A stretch of 64,000 bases of DNA from Pseudoips prasinana (taxonomy: Eukaryota; Arthropoda; Insecta; Lepidoptera; Nolidae), in contig OX621266.1 of NCBI GenBank assembly GCA_951640165.1, positions 3,782,001 to 3,846,000 on the forward strand, read 5' to 3'. Position numbers and translations under genes: made by a program. Shown here piece by piece: positions 45,145 to 55,949 of the stretch; the first letter of the stretch is position 1, and every line of letters starts with the position of its first letter. The notes beneath the pieces were generated by a model. The model did no database searches. It was not told the DNA's origin and worked only from the letters and a program-made list of their open reading frames with translations.

Positions 45145-45229
45145 CGGCGAGAGATGGGAGACTGATAAAGCTGTCACTGTCACTGCTGAGAGAAAAGAAG
45201 TCATCATTATCACTAGTGTCATCTGACAT
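45145..45229 (-). pseudogene. LINE ORF2 first codons, cut off by the LTR element
   Basis: The minus strand from ATG at 45229 reads MSDDTSDNDDFFSLSSDSDS and SLPSLADT, then meets GTAT of the LTR element; the frame continues at 37341 as IESQFSDVPKNFNV. The split copy at 59892 has the equivalent start (SNTEDESSDSES ... SIPSLGDT), confirming it. Confidence 0.9.
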
Positions 45230-45700
45230 TTGATAGTTATATAATAGGTAAGAAAATATTATTGAATTATATATATATATAAATAATAATAAATAAAATT
45301 AAATATATAATAATAAATAAAATAAGATTATAGTATACCGGAAGGGCAGAATAATGTCCACCCGCCAGTTGAGTGCTTACATGATTACAAAAATTTAAAT
45401 AGCACATGTCATGTTCAAGAAATTAACAACAATTATAGATTATACAATTAGACAAAAATAACAAAACAAAATCTAAATTAAATAAGAGTAGCAAACATGA
45501 AGTTTTAAGTAACAGGTTTAAACTGAATAATACAAGTAATGGAATCAGGCGTTACTTTGCGGAAATCCATAACAATCAAAATACAAAATCAATATTTAGT
45601 GTTAATTCCGCTAATTGTCAGTTTAATCATGCTGGGATGCAATTTGCACCGCCCTCCCGCCCGCAAAAATGTGCACATGCAAGAAGGACAATATAAAAAA
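45230..45700. other. A/T-rich block, probably LINE 5' UTR and spacer
   Basis: Includes AT-rich runs at 45265-45330. No gene recognised. Confidence 0.4.
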
Positions 45701-45870
45701 AAAAGCAAATTACATGCGCCAGTACGATACCCAACACGTGTTTCGGTCCTCCACGGACCATTCTCAAGGGCTGCTAACTCGTCGAGTGCTCGAAGGAGAC
45801 TAAAAGCCAACGAGGCGAGCGCTCTTTTATATACTACCAACCGCATGGACAATTATTTCTAACTACCCCC
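45701..45870 (-). mobile_element. Penelope-like terminal region with hammerhead-like motif
   Basis: On minus, 45770 to 45725: CTTGAGA, then stem GGTCC-GTGGA-GGACC, then GAAACACGTGT. The helix II plus GAAA core has the layout of the hammerhead ribozymes described in Penelope-like terminal repeats; the CUGANGA core is degraded. It lies just 3' of the endonuclease piece, as expected. Confidence 0.6.
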
Positions 45871-45888
45871 AAATATTCGTAGTAAAGG

Positions 45889-46130
45889 AGATGAAACTAA
45901 ATTTGTTTGGTCATTCAACAATGCAAAACGATTACTGCTATGTTTTAATATTTCTAATTGTTCCAACACACATAATCGGAAACTTTTATCACAACTATGT
46001 AAAATATTATACGTATTATTGTCGCCCAAGGAATGGCCAGTTTCAATTAAATGTTTGGCGTAATGAGATTTATCAGGATGGCCATTCCTATAAGCAGCTA
46101 CATGCTCTTTATACCGTATATTGCTTAGTT
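45889..46130 (-). pseudogene. Penelope-like GIY-YIG endonuclease fragment
   Basis: An open minus-strand frame of about 80 codons without ATG: RYKEHVAAYRNGHPDKSHYA, KHLIETGHSL, SFRLCVLEQLEILKH. The order R-x-x-EH, S-x-YAxHLxxxxH, LExxEI is the second half of the GIY-YIG domain carried at the C-terminus of Penelope-like reverse transcriptases. RT and the GIY-YIG strands themselves are missing, so it is truncated at 46130. Confidence 0.75.
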
Positions 46131-46149
46131 GCTTAACCTAACCGATCAC

Positions 46150-46318
46150 TAACGGACCGGTGAGAGCATCGAGCTATGAGCGGCTCGATGATTTTGAGAG
46201 CGTTGCTGGAAACCGCTAGATGCGGATTACAAAAGACTGGCAATTATTATTATGGAGTTTTTGGGGGAGACCTTTGTCCAGCAGTGGACTTATTGCGTCT
46301 GATATGATGATGATGGAG
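46150..46318 (+). mobile_element. RTE-like LINE 3' end
   Basis: GGAGACCTTTGTCCAGCAGT followed by GGACTTATTGCGTCTGATAT and an (ATG)n tail (GATGATGATGG). This matches the 3' end I remember for insect RTE elements (GGCCTATGTCCAGCAGTGG...). 5'-truncated, no ORF. Confidence 0.7.
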
Positions 46319-46429
46319 ACCCAGCTATATTAACAACATACAATTAGCTATTTTCACCTATTTCCCAATTGTTTTTTAATGTATGTTACGTGATTACACT
46401 GTTGTTTGGGAACTGATTCTAATTTTTTT

Positions 46430-46612
46430 TAATAAGTGTGCCCTGCGGTTTAACCCGCGTTAATCTTTATAAATTATAGCCTATGTGTTAATATAGGGTG
46501 TCGGCTAACTCTATACCAAATTTTATCGAAATCGCTTCAGCCGTTTAGACGTGAAGAAGTAACAAACATACACACTCACACTCTCAATCTTTCGCCTTTA
46601 TAATATTAGTGT
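46430..46612 (+). repeat. Short interspersed repeat (CCCGCG ... TTTATAATATTAG)
   Basis: GTGCCCTGCGGTTTAACCCGCGTTAAT at the start, AATCGCTTCAGCCGTTTAGACG in the body and TTTATAATATTAGTGTGAT at the end, a common arthropod repeat layout. A related head is at 60745 (AGCTGTGCCCCGCGGTTTTTCCCGCG). Confidence 0.7.
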
Positions 46613-46734
46613 GATGGTACGGAACCCTTCGTGCGCGAGTATCGAATATCGATCCTTAAATCTTGTAAAAGGAAGAATTGCCCCGAAGAGAGAGCGAGGG
46701 ACGCAACATGCCGCAAGTGAGTGTGCTTTTTTCT

Positions 46735-46755
46735 CCCCCCCCCCCCCCCCCCCCC
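46735..46755. repeat. Poly-C run, about 20 bp
   Basis: CCCCCCCC... run, similar to that at 23442-23457. Confidence 0.95.
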
Positions 46756-46759
46756 TATT

Positions 46760-47330
46760 TCCACTCGTATAAATCTGTATATTCAGTACTGCTCGCACCT
46801 CTCTCTCTTTTAAAACACTGGCTTATAGATAAGGTCTTCTACAACCTTACTGAATTCTTAGACCATAAGGAGTGAATTCATGATTATAATTATTGACATA
46901 ATATTCCGATTATTGATTATTTATTTTTATATTACTATATATTATATAGTTTGTAACCATCCTGTATGTACCACGTTTTTAAGCGAAATAAATACTTACT
47001 TACTACTTACTCATGTATTTACAAAAGGAAAGTGGTATGTCAGATTTTCATATTTAAACAGTTGTAAATTAAAGTCATTTAGTTAGTTAGTCAAGTTCAT
47101 TCTAGCACACATAAAAAATCTGCAAATAATAGTATACGAGGATCTACTTTTTTAAAAGCATTTAGGTAACCTAAATTGAAAGGTATATCCTTTCAATGTT
47201 AGGTTGATACCTATACTTTGAGATTTCTTAATTGTATGTGGAACCGCGGGAGAGGTTTTTACATACTAATGAGTTAACCTCTCGTTCATCTGTAGTACGA
47301 ACATTCCAATTTTGACGTTATATAGGGATA
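46760..47330. other. AT-rich spacer
   Basis: No supported gene. A small inverted pair AGGTATA(T)CCTTTCAAT / AATTGAAAGG at 47173-47200 is seen. Confidence 0.4.
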
Positions 47331-47334
47331 TAAA

Positions 47335-47570
47335 ATTGACGGGCCGGGTGGCGTGGTTCACAACCAGGACAGAAATTTGTGTGCATGAACATCTCTGTTT
47401 GCCTAGATGTAATCATCTATATACGAGTAAGTATGTGATTATTTACAAAAGAAAAGTAGTATATGTTATCTGGTTTCCATAGTACAAGCTCTCCTTAGTT
47501 TGTGATCAGATGGCCGTGTGTGAATAATGTCCCAGAATATTATTGTTATTATTGTAATCTGTTAGAATGA
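47335..47570 (+). mobile_element. Degraded tRNA-SINE (Metulj-like)
   Basis: The body matches the SINE at 33430: GTTTCCATAGTACAAGCTCT, CTTAGTTTGTGATCAGATGG and TGTCCCAGAATATTATTGTT, with an (ATT)n end. The tRNA head is missing or unrecognisable. Confidence 0.7.
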
Positions 47571-48007
47571 CTTGTTAATTTGTAGCTATGGCATAAATAC
47601 TCATAATTGATGTCGGTTTATTACTTTTCGTCGTTCTCTAAAAGACGCATGAGTCTTCGATTATTTCCAGAATCTATAATAGGAATTACCTTATTTTTTC
47701 ATGTCTGGGAATAAGTTTTAGTAGCTATTTGCCCGCAACTTCTAATATTAAATTTCTTGCTTTTTAACTTAACATTTATGAGCTTCCATATATCCATACA
47801 TGTACTTACTTATTTGACATCTTTAGGTGAATGGTCGCGATTTCCTAATATTACTTACTTCCTCATCCCTTTGACCCAATTGTGGCCCGGATTCATTGCT
47901 CTCGAGTGTATTTGATCATATAGAATTATAGTTAAATTTAAGATAATAATTATTTAGGAAAATACCAATTTCTTTAAGTTATTGTCAAATTAGTTATCCA
48001 GCGATAG

Positions 48008-48105
48008 TAGTCCGGCGAAACATACTCAAATGGGCAAACACGGTATTTGGTCCAATTAAAGCAATTATTTAGTAAGTGAAACCAATTTGTTCGATCAGTT
48101 GTCTT
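48008..48105 (+). repeat. Dispersed repeat shared with 6440-6545
   Basis: GTCCGGCGAAACATACTCAA, ATTTGGTCCAATTA, GCAATTATTTAGTA and TCGATCAGTTGTCTTC in the same order. Confidence 0.75.
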
Positions 48106-48109
48106 CATC

Positions 48110-49069
48110 TATTTTGTACGGTGAAGCATTGCAAAGTTCAAAAAAAAAAACAAGTAGGTAAGTAATCTACTTTTTAAAAGCATGTTCTCGTCAATCAGTA
48201 AAGCAATATACCTATATCTAATGAATAGTACCTTTTGTTACTTGTATTTGGAGGTATCATCAGAAAGCAAACTTATTTTCTTATTTTTAAGTTTATAAAT
48301 CTTCGTGTTGTTGCCAATACAAAAAATAATACATTTTACTACATTAGCTAAATCAAACAAATTCATTACAGTGCTACCAATATGGTTATAACAATAGGCA
48401 ACTTTGTTACATAGTGGTTAACCACCAATTTACAAATTATGAGCTGATACTGAGAAATTTTCTTAAGAATAAAATGCCCAAAATCTTTTTGGCCGACCCG
48501 CGATTTCAACCCAGGACCCTTTTTTACAATTTAGTGTGATTTCAACATTTTTATTACCGCGACATCTATTAAGTACGCACTGTAGTTTTATGCTAGCTAG
48601 AACATATCATACATCAGTGATCGTGACCTGCTTCAGCAGTCTAAGCGATACATAGTGCAGTCAATCCGCAGCAGAGGGCGTTAAATTACATTTGAAAAGA
48701 TTAGTAGAAAAAATTATGTACCTATTTAAATAATAATATTTATTGCAGTAATTCTAACAGTGGTTACTAATAAATACCAAGTATGTTTCGTTCCATTATT
48801 AAGGTTGTTATAGTTATTAAATGAGTTTCTATTCATAAATACACGGAAATATAAGAGTCAATTAGTTCTTATTTATTAAAAAAATAGATATTTTCTTAGA
48901 GATTAGATTGCTTTTATCCATATATACACCAGGCGTTCGTTCTACACTTAAACATACTAGGTACATCCCGTGACTCACACTTGAGGATTTTATAAAGCCA
49001 GGTTTTCAACACCCCTTTGCAAGAACACGTTTAGTCAATGCGTGTGCGCACACATACACAACTCAATAG
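48110..49069. other. Unassigned AT-rich block
   Basis: No supported gene. The last 50-100 bp may be further decayed env sequence of the element that follows, in another frame. Confidence 0.4.
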
Positions 49070-49771
49070 AGGCAACTTCATTCAAAACTGTCTCAAACAG
49101 CCGTAGTTCGAACTTCACGTTCGTTTCAATACATTAACAACATCAGCTCCTGTAAACAAACTCCTATAGAAATTGAAAACTTTCGAATAGAACTTTTCCA
49201 GCCGAATCGATGGATAGTATATACAAGAATGAATGCCGTACTAAGCAGAATCTGTGAGAATGAGGTGTCTCGACAAACTCTTCGAGGTACATATATACTT
49301 ACTATAGACGATTCATGTACTATCCAAATACATAATGTGACTCTTCGAATGTATAAGATTGAAACAGAACAAATCAATTATGAAAAACTATCACTAATTA
49401 ACTTACCTGCAATTAAGTCACATGTGCCAAATACTACAAAGCTCCTGAACCTGGAAGGAGTGGACCTTAAAAACCTGTGGTTCCTCTCGTAAGCTCTACA
49501 TAAAAGTGAAGATAATAGTGCAAGTGAAAACAAAGGCCTTTCCCTAAATGTGAAAAGTGTTAGTGTCTGGACCATTGTATTATATATAACTTTAATTATA
49601 AGCCTTTTTATTGTCGTGTATAAAAATAAGTATAATCTATCAAAAATGTTTAATCGAAATTTACCGAATCCAATATCTTCGGTAAATGTCGATCCTGATG
49701 AGGGAGGAGTTACTCGTGCATATATTCCAGAAGGTTCCATGCGACCTGGTAGACTAAACATCCTTTCGTAG
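49070..49771 (+). pseudogene. Errantivirus-like env, C-terminal remnant
   Basis: The end of a retroviral-type envelope protein, a membrane fusion protein in insect endogenous retroviruses. The frame is open from about 49070 but is interrupted by a stop at 49490-49492, after which the same frame continues to 49771. Visible: a Cys-containing ectodomain piece with an N-glycosylation site (NVT at about 49352), then a transmembrane helix at about 49562-49620 (VWTIVLYITLIISLFIVVY) and a short cytoplasmic tail. The tail runs across the predicted LTR border. No pol or gag remains upstream. The assignment rests on domain order, tail position and LTR adjacency, not on a database match. Confidence 0.6.
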
Positions 49772-49942
49772 AGTCAGCAGTCTGTCGGGACACAGGCTGC
49801 ATCCATCAAAACAACTTTTATGCATACGTTGCTCATCCCGGTGGTCTGTTCCACCTCCCACTCTGTTTTAGATTAAGGTTTGCCATATTGTGTACTGGCA
49901 CTTGATGTTCGATCGTCGAACAATAAACTCGTCTCTACAATT
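49708..49942 (+). repeat. Putative 3' LTR of the env-bearing element
   Basis: A purine tract GAGGGAGG at 49700-49707 is followed by AGTTACTC. The sequence ends ...CTACAATT at 49942 after AATAAA at 49922-49927. AGT...ATT borders are of the kind used by errantiviruses. No 5' LTR or target duplication is available, so the borders are inferred. Confidence 0.5.
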
Positions 49943-50080
49943 AATATTTTGTATTTTTTTAAAGTCGCTCTTGCGCGCCCCCGATTAAACTAGCTAGCTA
50001 AGTAACATTAAGTACTATTATAAAATGATTTTTTTTAATGTTTTAACAATCCGTGTACCTAATTATCTATATGTATGTAA

Positions 50081-50195
50081 CTAGAAATAATTATGTATAC
50101 TTAACTATATTATTACAAACATGTTCTGACTATAAACAAGCGCTTTTTTAAATTAACGTGAATTTAGTTTTTTATTTTTATTTTATTTTAATGCA
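50081..50195 (+). mobile_element. Short dispersed element, copy 2
   Basis: Starts CTAGAAATAATTATG, contains ACAAACATGTTCTGACTA and CAAGCGCTTTTTTAAA, ends in TTTTATTTTATTT. See also 6008-6116 and 61941-62069. Confidence 0.8.
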
Positions 50196-50199
50196 TCGG

Positions 50200-51160
50200 T
50201 ACATCTTGTCATCGGTCCGCCGATGGTTCGCGGTCGCCACTCAAGAACCTTTCTGTACAGTGTTCTAACGGCTATATTTCTAAGAAACATACAAAGAGTA
50301 TCTAGGTAAGTTATGATTTTTTCTTTTAAATTGGATTCAATGGATCTTTTAGGCGCTGTATGTATACTGTATATATGTATATGTGTACGTTTTGGGTGAA
50401 CATAAAGCGTGTAACTCGCGTCATCGTCATGTCACGTTTCCCGTTATATGTACGAGTACACTATACAGTCCAGTACCACAGCTACGATCGATGCACAAAA
50501 AGCGAGGGCAACCTTATGGCGAGATAAATTTGCTCCTCCTTTGTTGGTCCCGCGAAAGGAAAAATTACCTCCCGGAAATAATTTGGCCAACCTGGAAGAC
50601 TCTTAATAGACTGCGTAGGTACCCAGGTTTGTAGATCCAAAGAAAACATGTGCAAATGGGATTACATTGGTTTCGATAGCGATTGTTATCACGCCCCTAG
50701 TATCCTTTAAAAAAAATATTCAATGTACAGTTTTGACTTTCCTACGATTTTATTATATGTATAGATGATAATTAAAAAATGATAACGCCGATATATAACC
50801 CTCTTGGAGTTGTTGTGGAAATAATATTGCAGTTAAATCTCTTACAATGTCATCTATGCAACAGCTACTGACGTGTAAGAAGACGGTAGTTTGATATTTG
50901 ACTGGCACAACTACCCTAAAGAAAGGGCTTTAAACTAGTCACAAGACATTTATTGTGTCGGATATAAAAATGAATCCATTGGATGCATTATAAAAAATAC
51001 ATTTAATCTAAAACGAAGTTTACCCGTGATAGGTCTTGTAACATTTATTATACAAGACTGGCGGACGAATGAACTTAACCGCTAAAGTAAACGCTGCCGC
51101 CGGATACTGGATCGAAAATCAAGTTAGTTACATAGACATAATTATGTAGGTCAATGAAAA
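50200..51160. other. Spacer with one repeat end
   Basis: No supported gene. At 50696-50766 the block AAAAAATATTCAATGTACAG and TTTTGACTTTCCTACGA matches 60985-61056 almost exactly, so both are the end of the same dispersed repeat. Confidence 0.5.
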
Positions 51161-51164
51161 AATT

Positions 51165-51551
51165 TTAGATAGATAGATAGATTAACTCTTTATTGTACAC
51201 CAATATTAAGATCTTACATTACAGGAGCATGTAAATAAAAAGTATACAATTGGCGGTCTTATCACTAAAATGTGATCTCTTCCAGACAACCAAAGAATGG
51301 AAAATAATAGGGATTATTTAAGAGGGCAGTCGTCGGTGTACGTATACTTTGTTAACAGTACCCGTTGGTACTCAGTACAAGAGCCTACTATATATACCTA
51401 CTATTTACACTATATACATACATACTATATACATACATACTATACATATACATACTATTCACATACATACACACTATATAAATACATACATACCTATAAT
51501 AGATAGAAACTTACATATCACAATATTTCCTACTTGTTCTGTCAATGTATC
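51165..51551 (-). mobile_element. LINE 3' UTR with hairpin and (TCTA)n tail
   Basis: Same module as 34000-34519. AGATAGATAGATAG at 51167-51182 is the 3' tail. The hairpin ATCAC-TAAAAT-GTGAT is at 51261-51276. The tract 51390-51500 is a (ACATAC)-rich imperfect repeat. Confidence 0.85.
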
Positions 51552-53522
51552 CTATAGTGATAGGTAGTAATCCTTTACACTTTTCTGGAACGTGTGTAAA
51601 CTTTGTGCTTGGCGTACTGGTATTGGCAGTGCATTCCACAAACGAACATTCTGAACAGCGAAGGATTTATCAAGAAAGGTTGTGGAATGCGCTGGCATTT
51701 TTAACTTAAGATTTTCCGATGATCGCAAAACTCTCGAATGTGACTCGTATAGAAAAGAAAACCGTTTTTTAAGGTATAAAGGAAAGGATGGAGTAAACAA
51801 AATGTTGTACAGCAATGAAAGTATATGAGTATCCCGACGAAGGCGTATAGATAGCCACTTGAGCTTGGTACGGAATTCAGAGACATGATCATATTTGCGA
51901 AGGCCAAATATGAATCTTATGCAGACATTTTGGAGGCGCTCAAGTTTATCAAGCTGGTTTTGGGTAAGATCCAGATAGCTGACATCTGCATAATCTAGTA
52001 TTGGGAGAAGAAGGGATTCTGCGAGCGCAATTTTAGTGGTCATAGGCAGGAAATTGCGTAGTCGACGTAAAGAACCAAACGATGCGTATAGTTTACGGCT
52101 AACACACTTCATTTGAGTATCCCAGGACAAATTGCGATCGAAAAAGATGCCGAGATTCTTAACACTTCTACTGAACTCAATTACAGTACCATCGAACGTT
52201 ATTTGTGGAAGCTGTGACCATGGCACTTTTGATATCATCCTCGGGCTACCGATTATGATGGTTTGTGTCTTGATGGGATTGACTTGAAGCCCGTATGCAC
52301 GACTCCACCCACAAATTTTGTCTAAATCTGTATTTATGTGACTGACCGCAAAAGATAACCTATCTAGGGGAGTTTGGAAATATATCTGAAGGTCGTCAGC
52401 ATAAAGGTGGTAGGAGGAGACAAGTTGATTAGAGATAGAATTTATAAAAATTGCAAAAAGTAAAGGAGATAAAACGCCACCCTGAGGAACGCCTGCAGTT
52501 GTGTTGCACCAAGAGGAACGAGTGTCATCGATACAAATAGACTGCCGGCGGCCAGACAGGTAACTACGAAACCAGTCAATGACCGTTGGAGATACGTTAA
52601 GAGAGCGCAAGATTCCAAGTAGTATGTCAAAATCTACGGTATTAAACGCATTGCTGAAATCCAGAAGAGTAAGCACTGTCAGTTCTCCGCGCTCCATGCT
52701 AGATCTTATGTCCTCCGTAATATGGACCAGGGCCGTGGTCGTACTGTGTCCAGGACGGAAACCGGATTGGTAAGGATTGAGGAGATTATTTTTGGTAAGA
52801 AAGGTACTAAACTGATTATAAATGAGGCGTTCCAAGACTTTGGAGAGGAAAGGTAATATGGAAATTGGGCGATAATCGGAAAAGGATGTGGGGTTGGATT
52901 TTTTGGGGAGAGGAATAATTTTAGGATCTTTCCATAAAGCTGGAAAAATGCCAAGGGTAATAGAAGAATTTAGGATATGGCAAATAATAGGAAGGATTTC
53001 ATTGAGGATAGGAAGGACCATATTACGGGTAATACTATCGTTTCCGACTGCATTTGATGAAATGGATTTGACACTCTTCTTAACGTCACAAGCAGAAAAT
53101 TGACTAAAAGTAAAGGAAGTGTAATTGGGAGTAGGAATCGATGAAAGAGAATTTAAGGTACTAGTTTTGGTTGCCCTGTTGAAATTGGGCGAAGCAGAGA
53201 AGTGTTTATTCAAAGAATTAACATCAAAGTTTTTTGGAATAGCGTTATTTTGAGCTTTTCCTACTCCCAAAGAACGTAGAAATTTCCATATTTTTGCAGG
53301 ATCTCCATTTTCAATGGAGCTGTGGATGTGTTGGCGTTGTGCACTCCTACACACCTTATTACAATGATTTCGTAAGTTGATATATTTCTCCCGATTGAAG
53401 TCGTTAGGTCTACTCCTAAAACGAGATTTGGCAGAGGCTTTTTTGTCCAAAAGTATTTTTATTTCCCCAGATAGCCATGGCGCAGGTAAATGTTTCACTC
53501 TGATGGCACGACTCGGAGCATG
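51552..53522 (-). pseudogene. LINE ORF2, RT half of a split jockey-type LINE
   Basis: About 656 open codons from VHAPSRAIRVKHLPAPWL to the C-terminus. RT: DYRPISILPFLSKVLERL, GFRPGHSTTTALVHI, LLDFSNAFNTVDF, AGVPQGGVLSPLLFAIF and YHLYADDLQIYFQ near codon 374. Then KNLGIFFDRNLSWD and RLWNALPIPVRQAQSLHTF. It is close to the RT at 34520-36484. The ORF seems to continue to 53570, but those codons belong to the transposon that begins at 53525. The matching EN half is at 58923-59892, on the same strand. Confidence 0.88.
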
Positions 53523-53685
53523 TACAGTAACAGCCAGAAGTCGACTAGCAATCTCACAAAACCGTGGCATAGCAATATTAGTTGTACTTATGACCTTCTT
53601 CTATAAGAACGTTTGACAACACTACACATTGGCAACTTGTTGCCCGCTTATGATTGTTATTACAAATTTCAATAAGTATCGTAAG

Positions 53686-53760
53686 CGTTACGGTGGCTAA
53701 AGTGGTTAGCACTGTGCCTCGCATGGCGAACGTTCGGGTTCGAGTCTCACACCAAACATG
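53686..53760 (+). repeat. tRNA-like sequence near the left end
   Basis: GGTGGCTAAAGTGGTTAGCA (A-box-like) and GGGTTCGAGTC (B-box-like) 40 bp apart. Too imperfect for a real tRNA. Confidence 0.5.
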
Positions 53761-54067
53761 AAAAATATTTTTTAAGTATTAATGTGAAATAAGAATGCCG
53801 ATTTGCTAACAAATATGTTAAATATTCCACAACTAAACGAAGATTCTTTCGTTTTACAATTATTTTCAATCTTAGCGTCGTTATTACAATATGAGGGTAG
53901 ATTTGAAACAAAGTGATAAGTTCACTTTGTAAATATACCTTCATATTTTAACTACTTTACTAGTTCACATAAATTATTCCACTATTCGCTGTTGTTGGTT
54001 GGTGAACATAGTTACGAGCGTTTGTGTTATCTTGTTGCTGCTATTTTAGTATTCTTCTGAATTCAAT

Positions 54068-54480
54068 ATGCAGGCTAATATCAGTATTGAAGCCAAGGCA
54101 AATATTGTGGCCCTATATTCGAATGGCCTTAATATATCTCAAATATCGAATGAAACCGGCTTATGCGTAAGCTTATTTTTTTAATTTTATGTGATGATAC
54201 GATACCTACAAAATATAATGGTAGATTAATCGCGTGTTGCAAGTGTGTAATATATTTTTTTTTTTTTAGAGAGAGACTGTTAGTCGTTGGGTGAAGAGAT
54301 TTGAGGAAGAAGGTAGCCTGAACAGTCGTGAGAGGAGCGGAAGACCACCTCTTATTAGCCAGCCTCAGCGACGTTATATGGTAGCGGAATATGAGACGAA
54401 TCTGTGCAAATATTGTGGCGTCTATGCGTCGACGTCTGATTAGCTGTATCGAGGCTAACGGAGGTCACACGAAATATTAA
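54068..54480 (+). pseudogene. Tc1-like transposase remnant, core deleted, with an intron
   Basis: Exon 1 54068-54166 (33 codons), intron 54167-54269 (GTAAGC ... T-rich ... TTTAG) and exon 2 from 54270 join in phase 0. The joined part forms a helix-turn-helix of the paired-like type: GLNISQISNETGLC/RETVSRWVKRFEEEG, then RSGRPPLIS. After about 54375 the frame changes, and the last 28 codons read SMRRRLISCIEANGGHTKY to TAA at 54478-54480, the usual C-terminus of Tc1/mariner transposases. The whole DDE catalytic region is missing. This is a non-autonomous deletion derivative; GGHTKY resembles the GNTKY end of the element at 41861-43504. Confidence 0.8.
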
Positions 54481-54599
54481 AGTATATCGACGGTTAAAAG
54501 GAAGTAGGGGATAAGCGACACTTTTTTCGAAAATGACTTTTGAATGCCATCTTACTTAAAATTTTCCGCTCTTTCGAATGGGCTAACTCTCATGGCTCT

Positions 54600-55140
54600 A
54601 CGATGAATTTTTTGTCGCTTATGCCCCAGCAAAAATCTGCATTTTACAAGTGACACTTTGGCATAATCGACCGATTTTCAGGTCTTTTTAACCTCGAAGG
54701 CGTTTATACCCCACTAAAAATGGCATCTCTTTTGATTTATAGTCGGTAATGTCTTTTTACTTCTTACTAGCTTAGACATTGCGGGCGCTTACGGCTTTCT
54801 ACCTACGCGGTCAAAAACATTAAGCGTCGGTTATGCCTTTCTACTACATGTAGTTTTACAATACAGCTGTCGCTCATACCCTTCTACCTTTTACACGTTT
54901 ACAATACAGATGTCGCTTATACCCTACTACCTTTAACAAGTTTGCAATACAGCTGTCGCTTATACCCTACTACCTTTTACAAGTTTACAATACAGCTGTC
55001 GCATATAACATACTACCATTTACTATTTCAATATAAATCTGTATGTTATACCGTATTACTTCACAATAATTATTTATTAAATGGCATTTATGCCAATTTG
55101 AATCACCGTGTTGTACTCAACTAGCTATTTCGCGTGTCGG
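54600..55140 (+). repeat. Left subterminal array of the terminal motif
   Basis: Motif-like copies (GTCGCTTATACCCTACTACC and relatives) start near 54614, 54748, 54824, 54864, 54911, 54953, 54997 and 55040; the last five are 42-47 bp apart. The best copies share TTTTACAAGTTTACAATACAG between motifs. Confidence 0.8.
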
Positions 55141-55439
55141 TTATTCCAAAATCAGTCGGCCGCGTGTAGGTGCGGTGGGAAAGGTGTGCGCTAGCGTGTT
55201 AAAAAATTGCAAGTTTCTGACGGTAAGATATTTACTTCTATAACCTATTTGGTACGTAATTTTCTAATTCAATACTTTTGACTGATTAAGGAATGCATAA
55301 CGTATGCACGTACTTTGGCTGACATGTGATAATAATAATTTTATTTAAAGTAAGTTTTGTTTCAATCTAATTATACCAAAAGCACAATAACAATTCGTAT
55401 GCAATATTATTAATATATAAATAAAAATGCCGTATTCGT

Positions 55440-55745
55440 GAGTGAGCGAATAGATCGCGTGTAGATGGGTAACTACACGCAATATATTGCGTTATAGCTA
55501 TAGCTTTTGATGTAATTAAAAGATCATGCTCAGAGACACTTTTAAGATCCCACTCGGTGGCCACCTTCTGGGGTATGACTGCCTCACAGAAGGAGACCAC
55601 GGCGTCCAATGTGGTGAAGTAACCTGCCAGCATCACATATACGACTGCTGGCGGCGAAAGATCCCATCCGATCTCAGCCACCAGGGCTCGCCTCTCGCCA
55701 GCTGGGCACTCCTCTCACGCATTCTGGCCAGAGTTCAGGTCGCTC
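55440..55745 (-). pseudogene. LINE ORF2 C-terminus (R1-like)
   Basis: Minus strand: RRALVAEIGWDLSPPAVVYV and DAVVSFCEAVIPQKVATEWD. The pattern LVxxIGxDLSxPAVVxxML ... AVVSFCExVIxQKExAE is the C-terminal tail I remember for R1-clade ORF2. GC-rich against AT-rich flanks. Truncated on both sides. Confidence 0.55.
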
Positions 55746-55949
55746 TCGCATAGGTGAAAATGTGTTGTCGCTTATCGGCCTATCCGGTTCAGATACTCAC
55801 CGAAACACCCGTGTCCGGTAAGTACCTGAGTCAAACTGTAGGTGACGTGGCCGTTTTTTTTTCCACCCAGGCCTTTTGTCTTGGTTGGGGTGTACTTGTG
55901 TACAGCACTTCCATCCTTCAGGATCTTTTGTACTAACCCCCATTCGTTT

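Noticed and set aside
46598..46875. ORFs over the poly-C run on both strands
   Set aside because: Runs of Gly or Pro from the homopolymer; no domain.
53525..53570. Codons MPRFCEIASRLLAVT as the natural EN-RT linker of the LINE
   Set aside because: I considered it because length and a few residues could fit. The inverted match to the right border, the TA duplication and the complementary EN half make a transposon end much more likely.
54820..55060. CRISPR-like array
   Set aside because: Units are 42-47 bp and degenerate including the spacers, in eukaryotic DNA, and the motif equals the transposon terminus.
55526..55936. Plus-strand ORFs across the GC-rich block
   Set aside because: They are shadows; the minus strand has the recognisable R1-like C-terminus.
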